Made by a program: the position numbers and the translations under genes. A stretch of DNA of 64,000 nt, from contig JAKUDP010000002.1 in the NCBI GenBank assembly GCA_022570795.1, positions 2,604,001 through 2,668,000 on the forward strand, given 5' to 3'. Below are positions 21,008-31,433 of this stretch, piece after piece (within the stretch, counting starts at the first letter, position 1; every line of letters begins with the position of its first letter). This DNA is from Sphaerulina vaccinii (lineage: Eukaryota > Ascomycota > Dothideomycetes > Mycosphaerellales > Mycosphaerellaceae). The notes under the pieces are model-generated. The model worked only from the letters and a program-made list of their open reading frames with translations. It was not told the origin of the DNA and searched no databases.

Positions 21008-22381
21008 ATGGCTCAACAAAGACATCAGCAGCGTGGCTTCAAGTACGAAGAGCTACAGTCGCAGCATGAGTTCCGACTTTTGCGACTGCGCGGTGGAATA
21101 GGCGATCGTATTGTCTGCTCCATTGAGCACTACGACCTGGACCCGAACAGCTGTCCGACGTACAATGCTGTATCGTACACATGGGGCAACGGTGCCGAAC
21201 GCTGCGAGATCTACCTAGACGATGGCTGCGTCATGAAGATACGCGCCAACTTGTGGAACGCACTCCAATCGATACGAGACAAAGAGACAGACACGTTGTT
21301 ATGGATTGACGCCATATGTAAGTGCGAGGCCCAGTCTACGCTCCCTGCGCACGGTTACCTGATTGTCCCGCTGCTGGAGCGTCAAAGCACCGCAAGAGCC
21401 CCTATCGTCCAATATGCTTATATGCGTGCGATCGCCATAGGTATCGACCAAAGCTCAAACGTCGAAAAGAACCACCAAGTGCGCTTGATGGCTGAGATAT
21501 ACGCAAAGGCGAACATTGTGATAGCTTGGCTCGGAAGTCAAATCGACAGCACTGAATTAGCTTTCAACTATGTACAAAGCACTGCGACTGGCTTTACCGA
21601 AGCTGGACTTCACTCGGTACAAAAGCTCTGCGGTATGCGCTACTGGACAAGAAAGTGGATCATCCAAGAACTGGTGACTGCACACTCAGTAATGCTTCGG
21701 GCGGGACCTTCCGAGTGCTCAATGATCAAGTTTGAGAAGTTCTGCGGGCGACTCAAAGAAGCCAGAGAGGATCATGGACTTGCAAGACTCAGCGAGACTA
21801 GCAAAGGAATCGCGAAGAAGATCGCCGATAGTCCAGCATGGCCTATCGCACAACAGAGACTGGATTCGAGCCAAGTCCGGCAACCACGCCAATACCGCCT
21901 TCTTTATGAACTGATTGAGACATACCAGCAAAGTGAGTGCAAAGAATTGTGCGATCACGTCTATGCCCTTTCCAACTTGGCCGATTCACGCGAATATCTC
22001 GAGATCGACTACAACGCCACGCCTGTCCAGAGGTTTGTGTCAGTCTTGGACTTCGTGCACACACATGAGAGAATGGAGCCGGCCAAGACACTGGACTTTG
22101 CAAGACTACTTTTTCGCTTGTTCAAACTTTACCAGGTCGACTTCGCCCAGGATGATCCCTTATTAAGAGATAGCACATTGCTAGTACCTGTTACTGTTCT
22201 CGGCCCCATAGAGCTGCAGACAGAATCTCAGGGGTCAAGTGCAGTCCGGAAGTCGGTCGTTCCTTTTACTCTCATGCCTACCTATGGCTTCGACACATCG
22301 CAGGACACGTGGATTTCTACCGGAAGAACCGATATGTCTTTGGCATCAAGACCTACGCCAACCGCCAAGCTTCAATCATAG
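21008..22381 (+). CDS. HET (heterokaryon incompatibility) domain protein
   Basis: Exons 21008–21317 and 21441–22381; the 123-bp intron (GTAAGT…CATAG) is in phase and can be translated through. Spliced protein 416 residues. The HET domain spans residues ~40–190 with YNAVSYTWG, LLWIDAICIDQSSNVE and VRLMAEIYAKANIVIAWLG; splicing is needed to recreate ICIDQ. Such proteins are linked to non-self recognition and programmed cell death in fungi; a role here is inferred. The printed C-terminus (TDMSLASRPTPTAKLQS) looks artificial. From ~22265 another frame is open, and it continues through an intron at 22655–22712 to a hydrophobic tail ending at 22765, so the true gene may be longer. Confidence 0.8.
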   Translation: MAQQRHQQRGFKYEELQSQHEFRLLRLRGGIGDRIVCSIEHYDLDPNSCPTYNAVSYTWGNGAERCEIYLDDGCVMKIRANLWNALQSIRDKETDTLLWIDAICKCEAQSTLPAHGYLIVPLLERQSTARAPIVQYAYMRAIAIGIDQSSNVEKNHQVRLMAEIYAKANIVIAWLGSQIDSTELAFNYVQSTATGFTEAGLHSVQKLCGMRYWTRKWIIQELVTAHSVMLRAGPSECSMIKFEKFCGRLKEAREDHGLARLSETSKGIAKKIADSPAWPIAQQRLDSSQVRQPRQYRLLYELIETYQQSECKELCDHVYALSNLADSREYLEIDYNATPVQRFVSVLDFVHTHERMEPAKTLDFARLLFRLFKLYQVDFAQDDPLLRDSTLLVPVTVLGPIELQTESQGSSAVRKSVVPFTLMPTYGFDTSQDTWISTGRTDMSLASRPTPTAKLQS

Positions 22382-22765
22382 GTTGTGCGCATCTATACAA
22401 TCATGCACCAGGTCGTGACAGTCTTGAGCCCTTGGAATGTGAGAAGCATGGGAGCATTCGACAAGGCGTACAACAGAACATTCACATGACCTTAGCCACG
22501 CTGCTGGAACTGGCACAGTTGGCCATGCGGTCAGATGGATTGCAGCTGACTGCGAGTCCGAACGAGGCAAGATCGCTCTCGACAGGCGCGGAAGCCACAC
22601 AGAAAGCGAGAAACTTGCGTATAGATCACAGGGGCATGATGATCGTGATGTGCTGTAAGTAACCCCATGCCGTCCTTGAGATCGGCCTTGGGAGAGGCTA
22701 ACAATCGAACAGGTTTCGTACTTGGTATCATGATTGGTATCATCGTCTACACAAGCAGGAGATAA
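22265..22765 (+). CDS. Possible C-terminal membrane tail of the HET gene
   Basis: A second frame reads RYVFGIKTYANRQASIIGC and later LRIDHRGMMIVMC. A 58-bp intron (22655–22712, GTAAGT…AACAG) then joins it to CFVLGIMIGIIVYTSRR and TAA. The tail is a clear membrane-spanning helix with a basic end. It has no good start of its own. Either an unresolved intron or a frameshift at 22180–22310 links it to the HET exon, or it is a separate small gene. Confidence 0.45.
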
Positions 22766-23284
22766 TGTTTTCAATGCCATCCAGCTTCTCCAGACATATA
22801 TCGACGAGACCAATCGCGATATGTTCGGATAGTCATAAGATCATCTGTCATTAATAGGAGCTATAAAGAACACAGTTGAGTGATCTATGTTCTCGAGGCA
22901 CTGGTCTTTCTTTTCTCAAAAACCCCAAGAACCAAATCTTTGCTCCCAACACAATTTGTTTAACACGCTACTGGCATGCCGTCGGCCATCCATAGCATCA
23001 ACTGGTCGTTGCCGACATCACAAGCTGTCCGCAATACCCGTAATCTCATGCAAGAGGGGTAGCTCCACGCGAGAAGAGAGCTCCGACCCATTGAGTTTCG
23101 TTTCGCAGCAAGGGCGCACAAGCATTTCGTGGCTCTTTCTACACCACAGGGCGTAAAAAAGAGCTAGCTAGCTTCCAGGTTTTGACATATTGCTCATCTG
23201 TGACTGGCCCAGCTATACTTAAGAACATAGCTGTTGGTCTGCTCCCCAAGCAGTAAACATCCATTCAATCAATCAACCAACAAT
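22766..23284. promoter_or_regulatory. Promoter region of the PNPOx-like gene
   Basis: No coding potential. The last ~60 bases before the ATG are rich in C, A and T (for example CAATCAATCAACCAACA), as is usual for fungal 5' UTRs. Confidence 0.4.
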
Positions 23285-24109
23285 ATGGCTTCTTCATACG
23301 TACCAGATGAACGCAGCAAAGCAGGAAGATTGCCGAAGAGAAGTGCGTATTACACACATCACATATCTTGTTGTTGCATGGATGAAGACTAACATTCTTT
23401 CCTTCCAGCTCAATATGATCAAGCGCTCGTGCACAATATCATGAACGAAACACCAATTCTCCACGTTTCATTCAATGCTCCTCCCAAAGAAGGACCTCAA
23501 TTCCCAACAATTCTCCCAATGCTAGGCGCTGTCGCAACCTACTCCTCAGATGAAGAGCCGTCCCTCTACCTCCACGGCAGCTCAGTAGCGCGACTTTTCC
23601 GCCTTACAAATGGTTCCGAGATTCCACTTTGCGTCTGCGGAACTCTCTTGGACGGATATGTTCTAGCACTGGCGCCTTTCCATAATAGCTGTAATTATCG
23701 TTCTGCAGTTGTGTATGGCTATGGCTCCATTGTTGAGGACCCGGAAGAGGTGCAATTCGCTTTGCGTCTGATCACGAATAATTCTATACCTGATAGATGG
23801 GAGAATAGTCGTTCGCCTCCGACGAAAGCCGAAACCACCTCAACAGGTGTGTTGAAGGTGAGGATCGAAACTGCGAGTGCGAAAGTTCGAAATGGTGGAC
23901 CTAGTGATGATAAAGCTGATCTCGAGAATTCTGAAGTGGTGGGCAAGACTTGGATTGGAGTAGTGCCGGCGTATACAGTCCTAGGGCAACCTATTGCGGG
24001 AGAGTTGAACCAAGTCAAGCAGGTTCCAGAGTACTTGGACGATTGGGTACAGGATGTGAACTCGATGAACGAGCAGAGGGCTGTTGATGCTGTTGACGCC
24101 GCCGGGTAG
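23285..24109 (+). CDS. FMN-binding, pyridoxamine 5'-phosphate oxidase-like protein
   Basis: Exons 23285–23342 and 23409–24109 with a 66-bp intron (GTGCGT…TCCAG) give 252 residues. The fold signature of the Pyridox_ox_2 group is visible: RLPKRTQYDQALVHNIM, FPTILPMLGAV, SLYLHGSSVARLFR and LAPFHNSCNYRSAVVYG, followed by a helical C-terminus with GVVPAYTVLGQPI. Members bind FMN or a similar cofactor. Most fungal ones are uncharacterised and are not the vitamin B6 pathway oxidase. Its last 95 coding bases overlap the end of the PPR gene on the other strand. Confidence 0.85.
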
Positions 24110-26759
24110 GGGGAATGTATCGTTGCGGTGCAGCGCCTGGCTTCGAGGTTGGACTTGGAAGGGTTTGCGACCCGCGTAGTGTGGATGAAGGTATGCGAAA
24201 AGGACTTGTCTTCCAAATGCGCTGCCTTCTGTGACCGCATCTATAAGATGCATTTGGCATAGGTCTCCGCTCTGCAATCGCTCTTGCATAAGCAACAACG
24301 TCGGCCCTGCCACCTCTCTTCTGACTGACACGTTTCTTTGTGCCGAAGAGTGCTACTAGTAGCTTAGAATGATTTTGAGGTTCATATAGTTTGGGGTCGA
24401 ACTCGAAGAGTTGTCCATCCCATATAGCGTTGGCGTGTTGCAGGTATTGGGCTAGACCGAGCTTGTTGTTTTTCTTCGCTTCTTGGTTGATGCGTCTGGT
24501 ACTGTAGGCTGGTCCGAATAATATCCACATGCGCAATTTCAGGACTCTTCGCACGAACGCTGGGCTGGTCTGCTGGCCGGAGTTATGAAGTCCGTTATCG
24601 TTGAGCCTTCTGAGCAAGAGGAGGCCGCACGCCCAAGGCTGACAGTCCTGTGCATCTGCGGCTTTCAGCTCGGTGAGCAATTTCTCTTCGGCTGCAGATC
24701 TGAAGCCCCATACTATCAGCGCCTGGCGCATATTGTCGCTGAATATTGTCCGGAGAGTCATGTTGGCTCTGACTTTCCGACCTGCTCGACGCTCGTTCTT
24801 GAAAACAGCTCTGGTCCAGTCCTGGTAGAAAAGGGCAAGCCAGTGTGTAAGTCGCTCCAGCTCCTCCCACTTCTTCAGCGTGCCAAATCTTTTCATATTT
24901 TCAATCCAAAGCCTTGCGCTGACCTGGACACCACGTTCTGCTGCATACATATATGCATTGGTCGTGAACTGTAAAGGAGGCACACCGAAATAAGTCTCCA
25001 GCATAGCTTGTGGTGGTGCTTTGCCAGGCTTCCGTTGCGGCAAGAGACGCTGATGCATCAGTGTGAGGCTTAGCGGCGTGGGTTTCATGCCAAGGGCCTG
25101 CATGTGCTTGACTGTGTTTGCGACAAGGCGATAATCACCATTTCCGATGTAATGCTGGAGAAGGCGATTCCACCCTCTCGCTTGGATTGTGCCTCCCTTG
25201 AGCGACAACCCGGTCAGCGTGAGCTGAGCCATGTTCAGTTCACCCCGTGCGAGGAAAGTCTTCAGCAGTCTCTCTTGTGTCTTCACATCCTCGAATGTGT
25301 CGGGATGTTGATCGCTGGCCAGCAAGGTATCGTACAAGGTGTAGGATCCCTCCTTTGCGAGCTTCAACAGCAACTGGCAGTACACAGAACCACTGATGAC
25401 TATCTCGAGTCGTCGTACAGCCATCATTTGCTTCTCGAACTCTGGAACCGATCCAGCACGGAGGGCCAGCTCACGTAGTGCTAGAGACCCTATCTTCTCG
25501 ATACCTAGCATACCAAGGCCACTAACGATCAGGTCAAGTGGAAATGCTCGTGTGGCGAACATCTTGGCTACGAAGGAGTCGCTGACTTCTCGTTGCTTGA
25601 TGCCGTGTACTTCACCCACGAGTGTCGACATGGTGGCTCGGGTTAAGGAAGGAAAGTCGAGCGAGATGCCATCCTTGGGCACGATAAAGTCTTTGTCATC
25701 GTTCGGTTCACGATGAAGCATGGGCAAGGACCTGTTCCCATCGCGGTCGAACAGTTTCTGCACAAGCGGCATTGCAAAGACTTCAGGCCCAGGCGCATCG
25801 CCGTTCTTGATGAAGAGTTGATGCCACTTCAAAGTCTCCTCCACGCCATGGCGCCCTAGTAGGTCCGGAATGAAGTGGTTGTAGAGGTCATGCTTACCAT
25901 ACTCATGGTAGATGGTCTTGAACGCTTTGAACGCAGCACTTGTAGCACAGTAGCTGACCAGCGCCTTGATTTCAATGCAATCGTCTCCAATGTGCTCAGC
26001 AAGATATCGATGCCATTTCGGGGCCAGATAGGGATTGACTCGCAGCCATGTGCCGATTACAGTCTCATATAGCCTCGTATATACTGCTCCAGATCGATCC
26101 CTCAGACGAGCAGCATATTGCAGGACCTCAGTGAAGAGCACCTCTTCTTCCTCACGCGATCGTCCTGGCTTGACCTTCCTCTTCAATATGCCAGAAGTGA
26201 TGAAGGTGGTCCACAGTATGTCAGCCTCCTCGCCAGCCGTTGGCAGATCTATCGCGTTCTGTCTCAACCCTTTCCAGACCGTGATAACTCCTGGCAGACC
26301 GTCTCTGCGATGCGTGTGCTGTAAGAGGGCCGACCATAGCTTCAAGTCTGTCCTATGAACGGGAGAATCGCTGAGATGGCTGACGAGGTTACTCGTGCTC
26401 GAAGACATATCTACGTCTTGACGCAGGCTTTTGAAGACAGGCCTAGTCTTCGAAGGCGCTGCTGACACTTCAGGTCCCAGAGATGTCCGTATAGCATCCT
26501 CTGTGGCTTCTGCCTTTTTCCGGTTGGCTAGTGTAGGATCCTGCTCCACCTCTTCACTCCTGTAGTATCTCCGCCTCCATAGTCCATCTCCTATGCTACC
26601 TTCAGCTTCACCGCTGGCAGTAGATCCATGTCGTCGCTGGCGGGGTGGAGCGATGCCAGGTCCTGTAGAGTCCAGTAATCGGCGGAGGAAGCAGAGAGTC
26701 GATGGTCTGCTCAGCCAAGTGTCGAAGCGCGTGCTCGATGCCATGAGCACTTCACACAA
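24015..26759 (-). CDS. Large PPR-type mitochondrial protein
   Basis: Intronless 914-residue frame. The N-terminus, either from the first ATG or from MASSTRFDTW six residues later, is rich in Arg and Ser with few acidic residues, like a mitochondrial presequence. The body is helical with pentatricopeptide-like repeats, for example GWNRLLQHYIGNGDYRLVAN with VKHMQALGMKPTPLSLTLMH, and VEETLKWHQLFIKNGDAPG. Fungal PPR proteins of this size act in mitochondrial RNA processing or translation; that role is inferred. The last ~60 residues are low in complexity and overlap the neighbouring CDS, so the C-terminus may be over-extended or reached by an unseen intron. Confidence 0.7.
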   Translation of the reverse strand: MCEVLMASSTRFDTWLSRPSTLCFLRRLLDSTGPGIAPPRQRRHGSTASGEAEGSIGDGLWRRRYYRSEEVEQDPTLANRKKAEATEDAIRTSLGPEVSAAPSKTRPVFKSLRQDVDMSSSTSNLVSHLSDSPVHRTDLKLWSALLQHTHRRDGLPGVITVWKGLRQNAIDLPTAGEEADILWTTFITSGILKRKVKPGRSREEEEVLFTEVLQYAARLRDRSGAVYTRLYETVIGTWLRVNPYLAPKWHRYLAEHIGDDCIEIKALVSYCATSAAFKAFKTIYHEYGKHDLYNHFIPDLLGRHGVEETLKWHQLFIKNGDAPGPEVFAMPLVQKLFDRDGNRSLPMLHREPNDDKDFIVPKDGISLDFPSLTRATMSTLVGEVHGIKQREVSDSFVAKMFATRAFPLDLIVSGLGMLGIEKIGSLALRELALRAGSVPEFEKQMMAVRRLEIVISGSVYCQLLLKLAKEGSYTLYDTLLASDQHPDTFEDVKTQERLLKTFLARGELNMAQLTLTGLSLKGGTIQARGWNRLLQHYIGNGDYRLVANTVKHMQALGMKPTPLSLTLMHQRLLPQRKPGKAPPQAMLETYFGVPPLQFTTNAYMYAAERGVQVSARLWIENMKRFGTLKKWEELERLTHWLALFYQDWTRAVFKNERRAGRKVRANMTLRTIFSDNMRQALIVWGFRSAAEEKLLTELKAADAQDCQPWACGLLLLRRLNDNGLHNSGQQTSPAFVRRVLKLRMWILFGPAYSTRRINQEAKKNNKLGLAQYLQHANAIWDGQLFEFDPKLYEPQNHSKLLVALFGTKKRVSQKRGGRADVVAYARAIAERRPMPNASYRCGHRRQRIWKTSPFRIPSSTLRGSQTLPSPTSKPGAAPQRYIPPTRRRQQHQQPSARSSSSHPVPNRPSTLEPA

Positions 26760-27106
26760 TGGCCTCTATCGGGCGCCATTGCGCTTGCATCTGCTGTGGA
26801 AGAGGAAGAGTGTTGGTCGCGTGTTGGTGGAGTAGGAGGAGTCGAGAGAGTTGATCGGCGGAAGACATTGCCGAAGCCGCCAAGACCTGTCTTCCAACCA
26901 CCATCATCTACAGACACATGCGATAGCACCCACACATTGAGTAAAGTCCATTGAGCGCCAGCGAGTTAGTACAGACAAGAGGAAGGAGCTGGTAAGAGAG
27001 GAAGGAGCAAAGACGAAGAGACTACAGCTCCTCATACTTTTGTACTATACATGTTCTCATCTTTAATCTACATTACTTTTAGATTACTTTTCGATGTAGC
27101 CGCACC

Positions 27107-28909
27107 TCAAAGGCTGCCCTCAACCCACTGCTTCAGTGTCATCGTAGTCGTATAGATACATGCCACGACTCCCACAACAATCATTACCCAATCGATGATC
27201 TTCTCCGACCTCTTCTCTGCTATCCCTCGAAGATGCAGTACCGGTGGATAAATGTACACCAGCGGCACACAAGCAAAAGCGCCAATCAGTGACACGAACT
27301 TGTCGAGATCTCCAGCAGCAACAATCGCAACAAGCCCGCAGAACAGCATCATGGCGCTTCGAAGGAGGTTCTTCCACCATTTGACACCTGCGCTCTTCTT
27401 GCCAGAAGCCTTGTCGCCGAACAGCCACTGCTCGATGATACGAACAGCCGGGAATAGCTGCACTGGCTCTCCGACCAGAACTGCCAAGCAGTATAAGAAC
27501 TGTACGGCATTGACCAACTTGCTATCCTGCGGATAGTTCGATATGATTTGAATCTTAGTCTCCTCGCCAAAAGTGGCATAACATAGCGCTCCGACTGAAG
27601 TGAAGATGCCAGTGATGATGAACATGACTAAGTAGAGCAAATAAGGGAACTTCTCCGGTTCCTTCATTGAAGACTGGATTGGTAAGATGAGTCCAATTCC
27701 CTCGAATGTGAAGATTGCAGAGCCGACTGTGAGCGTAAAGGCATTCGGGTTGAAGAGCTTTACCGTAGGAGCCATGCCTTCGTAGGCTAGTTCTTTGATA
27801 TCGTAGCCCCAGATGTATATCAGGCCAATCAGGATGAAGACATCTGCAAGGAGTGCAGCAGGACCTAGTTTTGCGATGTTGCGGATGAGAGCCATCGGAA
27901 TGAGAATCACAAATTGGATGGCGATGAGGGCTGCTGTGTCGAAGGGCTGTGGCTTGTCGGCTGGAATGACTGCACGCAGGAACGATAGCAGGTTCTCGGC
28001 TGTAAAGATCAGGCCTGCACATACGAAGCCCAACTGTGAAAGAGTGATCGATGCCAGAATAAGTCCTCGGAATTTCCGACCAAAGATGGCGTCTCCCAAT
28101 TCACCGTAACCACCACCGCCATATCTTTCTCTGCATTGAAGCAGGAGTCTGAAGCATAAAGTCGTGACAAGTGACACCACAATAAGCGTAATGCTAGAGA
28201 ACAGTATTCCGCCGTTTCGAAACGCTTTGGGCAAGAACATGATACCAGTTCCGACGAATGCCTTGAGTAGTGTGAAGAACGTTTTCGTCGTACCGGCCTC
28301 TCCTTCGCGTTTTGTTCGTTTCGAACTCTTACGTCTCCCAAGCAGCGGTCTTCTTTCACCAGGCGCTTCGTTCGCTTCAGCTTCGTCTTCATCAATTGCA
28401 GATTCTGTATCAGGATCCAGATCTGAATCTGTGTCTTCTAAATCTTCACCAGCAAAACTGCCGTAGAGCTCCAGAAAAGACACAAAGTTCCTGGTCACTG
28501 GGGTAGCGACTGTGCTAAGTCGTCTCTGTACTTTATGTCGTTGCACATACTGCCTTCTCATACCGCCGGGCTGAAGTTGATCGCTGACAGGTACTTCTGC
28601 TGTAGGAAGAAGTCGAGGACTTTCTCTGGCAGCAAAAGTGTTTGATCTTCGTAAGCTTCCATCATTCTTTGCTCGTGCTTTGATTTTGAAGATATCACGA
28701 TGCATATCTCCTCCTTGTAGCCGAAGACTCGATTCCGGTTCCGGAGATTTGGAGAAGTATGATGTGCCATCTACATCGCTGGGAGGGTCATATGCCACAG
28801 CTTCTGGTTCTGCACTGTAACCTTCTGGCAGATGTCTGTCCACGATTCGTGCCTCCCGTCGAGATTGGCCTGAATTGGGTGTATCCACCCAGTCCTGTTG
28901 CTCGGCCAT
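27107..28909 (-). CDS. Vacuolar amino-acid transporter, AVT3/AVT4-like
   Basis: Intronless, 600 residues. Residues 1–205 are hydrophilic with acidic stretches (EDLEDTDSDLDPDTES) and a basic RRPLLGRRKSSKRTKRE segment. Residues ~210–595 contain about ten or eleven membrane helices of the Aa_trans family, starting TFFTLLKAFVGTGIMFLPKA and including FTFEGIGLILPIQSSM. The long N-terminal extension and this core match AVT3/AVT4, which export amino acids from the vacuole by proton-coupled transport. Location and direction are inferred from the family. Confidence 0.88.
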   Translation of the reverse strand: MAEQQDWVDTPNSGQSRREARIVDRHLPEGYSAEPEAVAYDPPSDVDGTSYFSKSPEPESSLRLQGGDMHRDIFKIKARAKNDGSLRRSNTFAARESPRLLPTAEVPVSDQLQPGGMRRQYVQRHKVQRRLSTVATPVTRNFVSFLELYGSFAGEDLEDTDSDLDPDTESAIDEDEAEANEAPGERRPLLGRRKSSKRTKREGEAGTTKTFFTLLKAFVGTGIMFLPKAFRNGGILFSSITLIVVSLVTTLCFRLLLQCRERYGGGGYGELGDAIFGRKFRGLILASITLSQLGFVCAGLIFTAENLLSFLRAVIPADKPQPFDTAALIAIQFVILIPMALIRNIAKLGPAALLADVFILIGLIYIWGYDIKELAYEGMAPTVKLFNPNAFTLTVGSAIFTFEGIGLILPIQSSMKEPEKFPYLLYLVMFIITGIFTSVGALCYATFGEETKIQIISNYPQDSKLVNAVQFLYCLAVLVGEPVQLFPAVRIIEQWLFGDKASGKKSAGVKWWKNLLRSAMMLFCGLVAIVAAGDLDKFVSLIGAFACVPLVYIYPPVLHLRGIAEKRSEKIIDWVMIVVGVVACIYTTTMTLKQWVEGSL

Positions 28910-29972
28910 GACGGTGGCAATGGTTGTGGCCCAGACTTCAGATTTTCAAGAGGCTCCAGATACAGGGCAGATGTGACTCAGCTTGAGTTTTGAAACCAGT
29001 CTTTGCAGAGGCTGTTGGCAAGAGAGGATTGTGAATTGTGAAGAAAGTTGGAAGTAAAGAAGCCGATCTGCAGAGGTCGAATAAATTGGCACGTGGACTG
29101 AGCACGGACTCGAGGAACTCTATCTGGACCATGGGCAAGGGTTTACATGCACGAAACTCCGCACATATCGAACACAAGAGACTGCTATAGAAAGAGTGAG
29201 ATGAACTTCAGCTATACGACTTCATTGAAACTATTCAAACTATCATGAAAGCAGTCTGAGAAGCAATGGCAGGATGTGAACTGCAGATCCTATTCGTGAT
29301 GCTTATATGACGCTGCGGCTGTGCCTGAACACGGCAGACAGTTTGAAGAAGACTGCATGTTGCTAGTGCTACCTATACTGAGAACACTAAGTGGTTGAAA
29401 GTCGACGGGACAAGCAATTGTAGGCCGATCTGTCATAAGTGGTAGCTGAGCCACATATTCTCGGCGTCTCAGCTTTTCTCACGGAGTAGTAGAGTGAGAG
29501 ATCGAGCAACAGACACTACAGACTCCTGTGTGATCCGAGATTGGTGAAAAGCTATGCTCATATGCGCGAGGCAAGATGCCGATGCCGCTATGTGGTGCTG
29601 AGACCGAGGCCGCACGGTGTGCTCAAAGTAACGCGTTTTGCCAGCTCTCTTCCTGCCGGCACGAGCATGGCGACAGACAAGCATCTATATGCTTAATATG
29701 CAAGGCTGCTTGGTGCTCCTGAGCTTATCAACCATCTCGTGGGCACACTAAGGTGGACTTCTGGGCTGCATCTTGTTGGTACCAGACAAAAACATCCAAT
29801 TTGATGCCATAGTTTGTTTCGGTTCGTTGTGATGAAGCGATTTCAAACAGGCGATCCAGCAGATTTCGCGAGCAACCATCGGAATCGACATGGCGGGCTC
29901 TCTTGTCTTTCCGGCTCTAGTCATGACCGTGCGTCATCTGTTCCTGTGCCCCTCACAAGTGTATTTTGCATA
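28910..29972. other. Intergenic region
   Basis: About 1 kb between the AVT-like gene start and the end of the Myb-like gene. Only short frames are present. It includes the AVT promoter. No feature recognised. Confidence 0.4.
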
Positions 29973-31193
29973 TTACACGTTGCTAGCTCCGGCGGGAGTT
30001 TGACCGATTAGTCTGAGTCTGTCGTGGTATACTTGCGAAAGGTACGAAAGAGCCTTCGGTGTGCGCTCTGGAAGTTGCGCCCTGATCTCTTTCCATGACA
30101 AGCCTCCTTGGCGCAGTTCTACAATCGTGTCGAGATCCTCAGTGGTAAACCTCCGGCACTGCGCCGACCCACCTTTCACGTAATAACGCTCTTTGACTGC
30201 AACCGGTGTCCTTCCTGGAAGATGTTTGGAAATCTCAAGATATGATAGCCCAATCTCGTCCTTGAGATGCACAAGAGCGCGATCTTCCTCTGGTGCCCAG
30301 GGCGTGTTATGGATCTTCTTCTGCCGCTTCTTCGCACGAACACGGCCCCAATAAACTTCACTGACATGTCTCGTTGACATTCCGGGACAAGCCTCTGCTA
30401 TCTTTCGCCATGACAGACCAGCCTCCTTGAGATTGAATATTGTCTCGATTACACCTTCCGGCAACACATGCCTGTCGGACCTCTCGCGTAGCATGCGTCG
30501 TACGTTCTTGAGGGGAAGCTGCAGACGCTCTGAGATCTCGGTCGGGGTACAGCCATCCTCGTGGAGCCTCAACGCATGGTCGCGTTCTTGCAGAGAATAC
30601 AGCGCCAAACGCTTGCCGTCCCTTCTATGGCCGCATGTGTGGATGCGACCGTCTATCCTTGATTTACTGCAGCCGAGCAGAACGCCAATCTTTGCGGCTG
30701 ATAGACCACTGTGCCAGAGGTCGGCGACGCGAACGTGTTCATCGTCACTCCACGACTTCTTAGCTGACCATACCCAGTTCGACAAATGTCCGCCATCTCT
30801 GAGATACTTCCACACGACAAACGTTCTCTTGCCCGTCTCCGTTGCAATAGCCTGCACATCTGAGCCTGCATCAAAAAGCTTGTGTATTTCATTGCGTTCC
30901 TCAGCGGTAAGGTCGATTGTCTGCGAGGCTTTGCCCACGTCCGATGCGGAAGCTGAGGTCTGGTAGCGGCGCCATTCGGTTTGGTAGAAGAGATGATTTG
31001 ATGAGTTATGTTTTGCATGCCGCACGACAGTCAGACACTGTGCAATTGGTGGAGGCGCGATTCTCGTTTGCAAAAGCAGTCTGCGAAACAGAGATGCCAT
31101 GAACGCAAACGCAAACTGTTGTGATAGAAGCTGTGAGCTCCAAACACAAACCGCGTCTCGGGGACATGTTCTTAGCGCGGAGGATCCTTGCAT
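29973..31193 (-). CDS. Myb/HTH-repeat protein with likely mitochondrial presequence
   Basis: Intronless, 406 residues from the first ATG, or 375 from the ATG at 31100 (MASLFRRLLLQTRIAPPP), which gives a better amphipathic basic presequence. The body holds several Myb/SANT- or sigma-like helix-turn-helix units: LTAEERNEIHKLFDAGSDVQ, WSDDEHVRVADLWHSGLSAA, GVIETIFNLKEAGLSWRKIA, WAPEEDRALVHLKDEIGLSY and FTTEDLDTIVELRQGGLSWK, each with a second helix such as ISKHLPGRTPVAVKERYY. It should bind nucleic acid. Localisation is inferred; nuclear function with the longer start remains possible. It is divergent from MDP-1, with 240 bp between starts. Confidence 0.7.
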   Translation of the reverse strand: MQGSSALRTCPRDAVCVWSSQLLSQQFAFAFMASLFRRLLLQTRIAPPPIAQCLTVVRHAKHNSSNHLFYQTEWRRYQTSASASDVGKASQTIDLTAEERNEIHKLFDAGSDVQAIATETGKRTFVVWKYLRDGGHLSNWVWSAKKSWSDDEHVRVADLWHSGLSAAKIGVLLGCSKSRIDGRIHTCGHRRDGKRLALYSLQERDHALRLHEDGCTPTEISERLQLPLKNVRRMLRERSDRHVLPEGVIETIFNLKEAGLSWRKIAEACPGMSTRHVSEVYWGRVRAKKRQKKIHNTPWAPEEDRALVHLKDEIGLSYLEISKHLPGRTPVAVKERYYVKGGSAQCRRFTTEDLDTIVELRQGGLSWKEIRAQLPERTPKALSYLSQVYHDRLRLIGQTPAGASNV

Positions 31194-31433
31194 ATGAGGC
31201 TCAACCTTATTTCCGCGCTAGCTGGTGACATCATTCGAGAAGTGAAGTGAAGTGAACAGAAATCTTAGGCCACGAGAACATCTTTTCTGTACGACCATAC
31301 AACGTACAGCACCATCTCAACCTCCATCCTGGCTCCTCCGACTCCCCCGAAACCGTCCTCAAAGACATCCACAACACCCTACCGCCTAATCGCCTTCCTC
31401 CTCGCCCTTCTAACCCTCATCCTCTCCATAACA

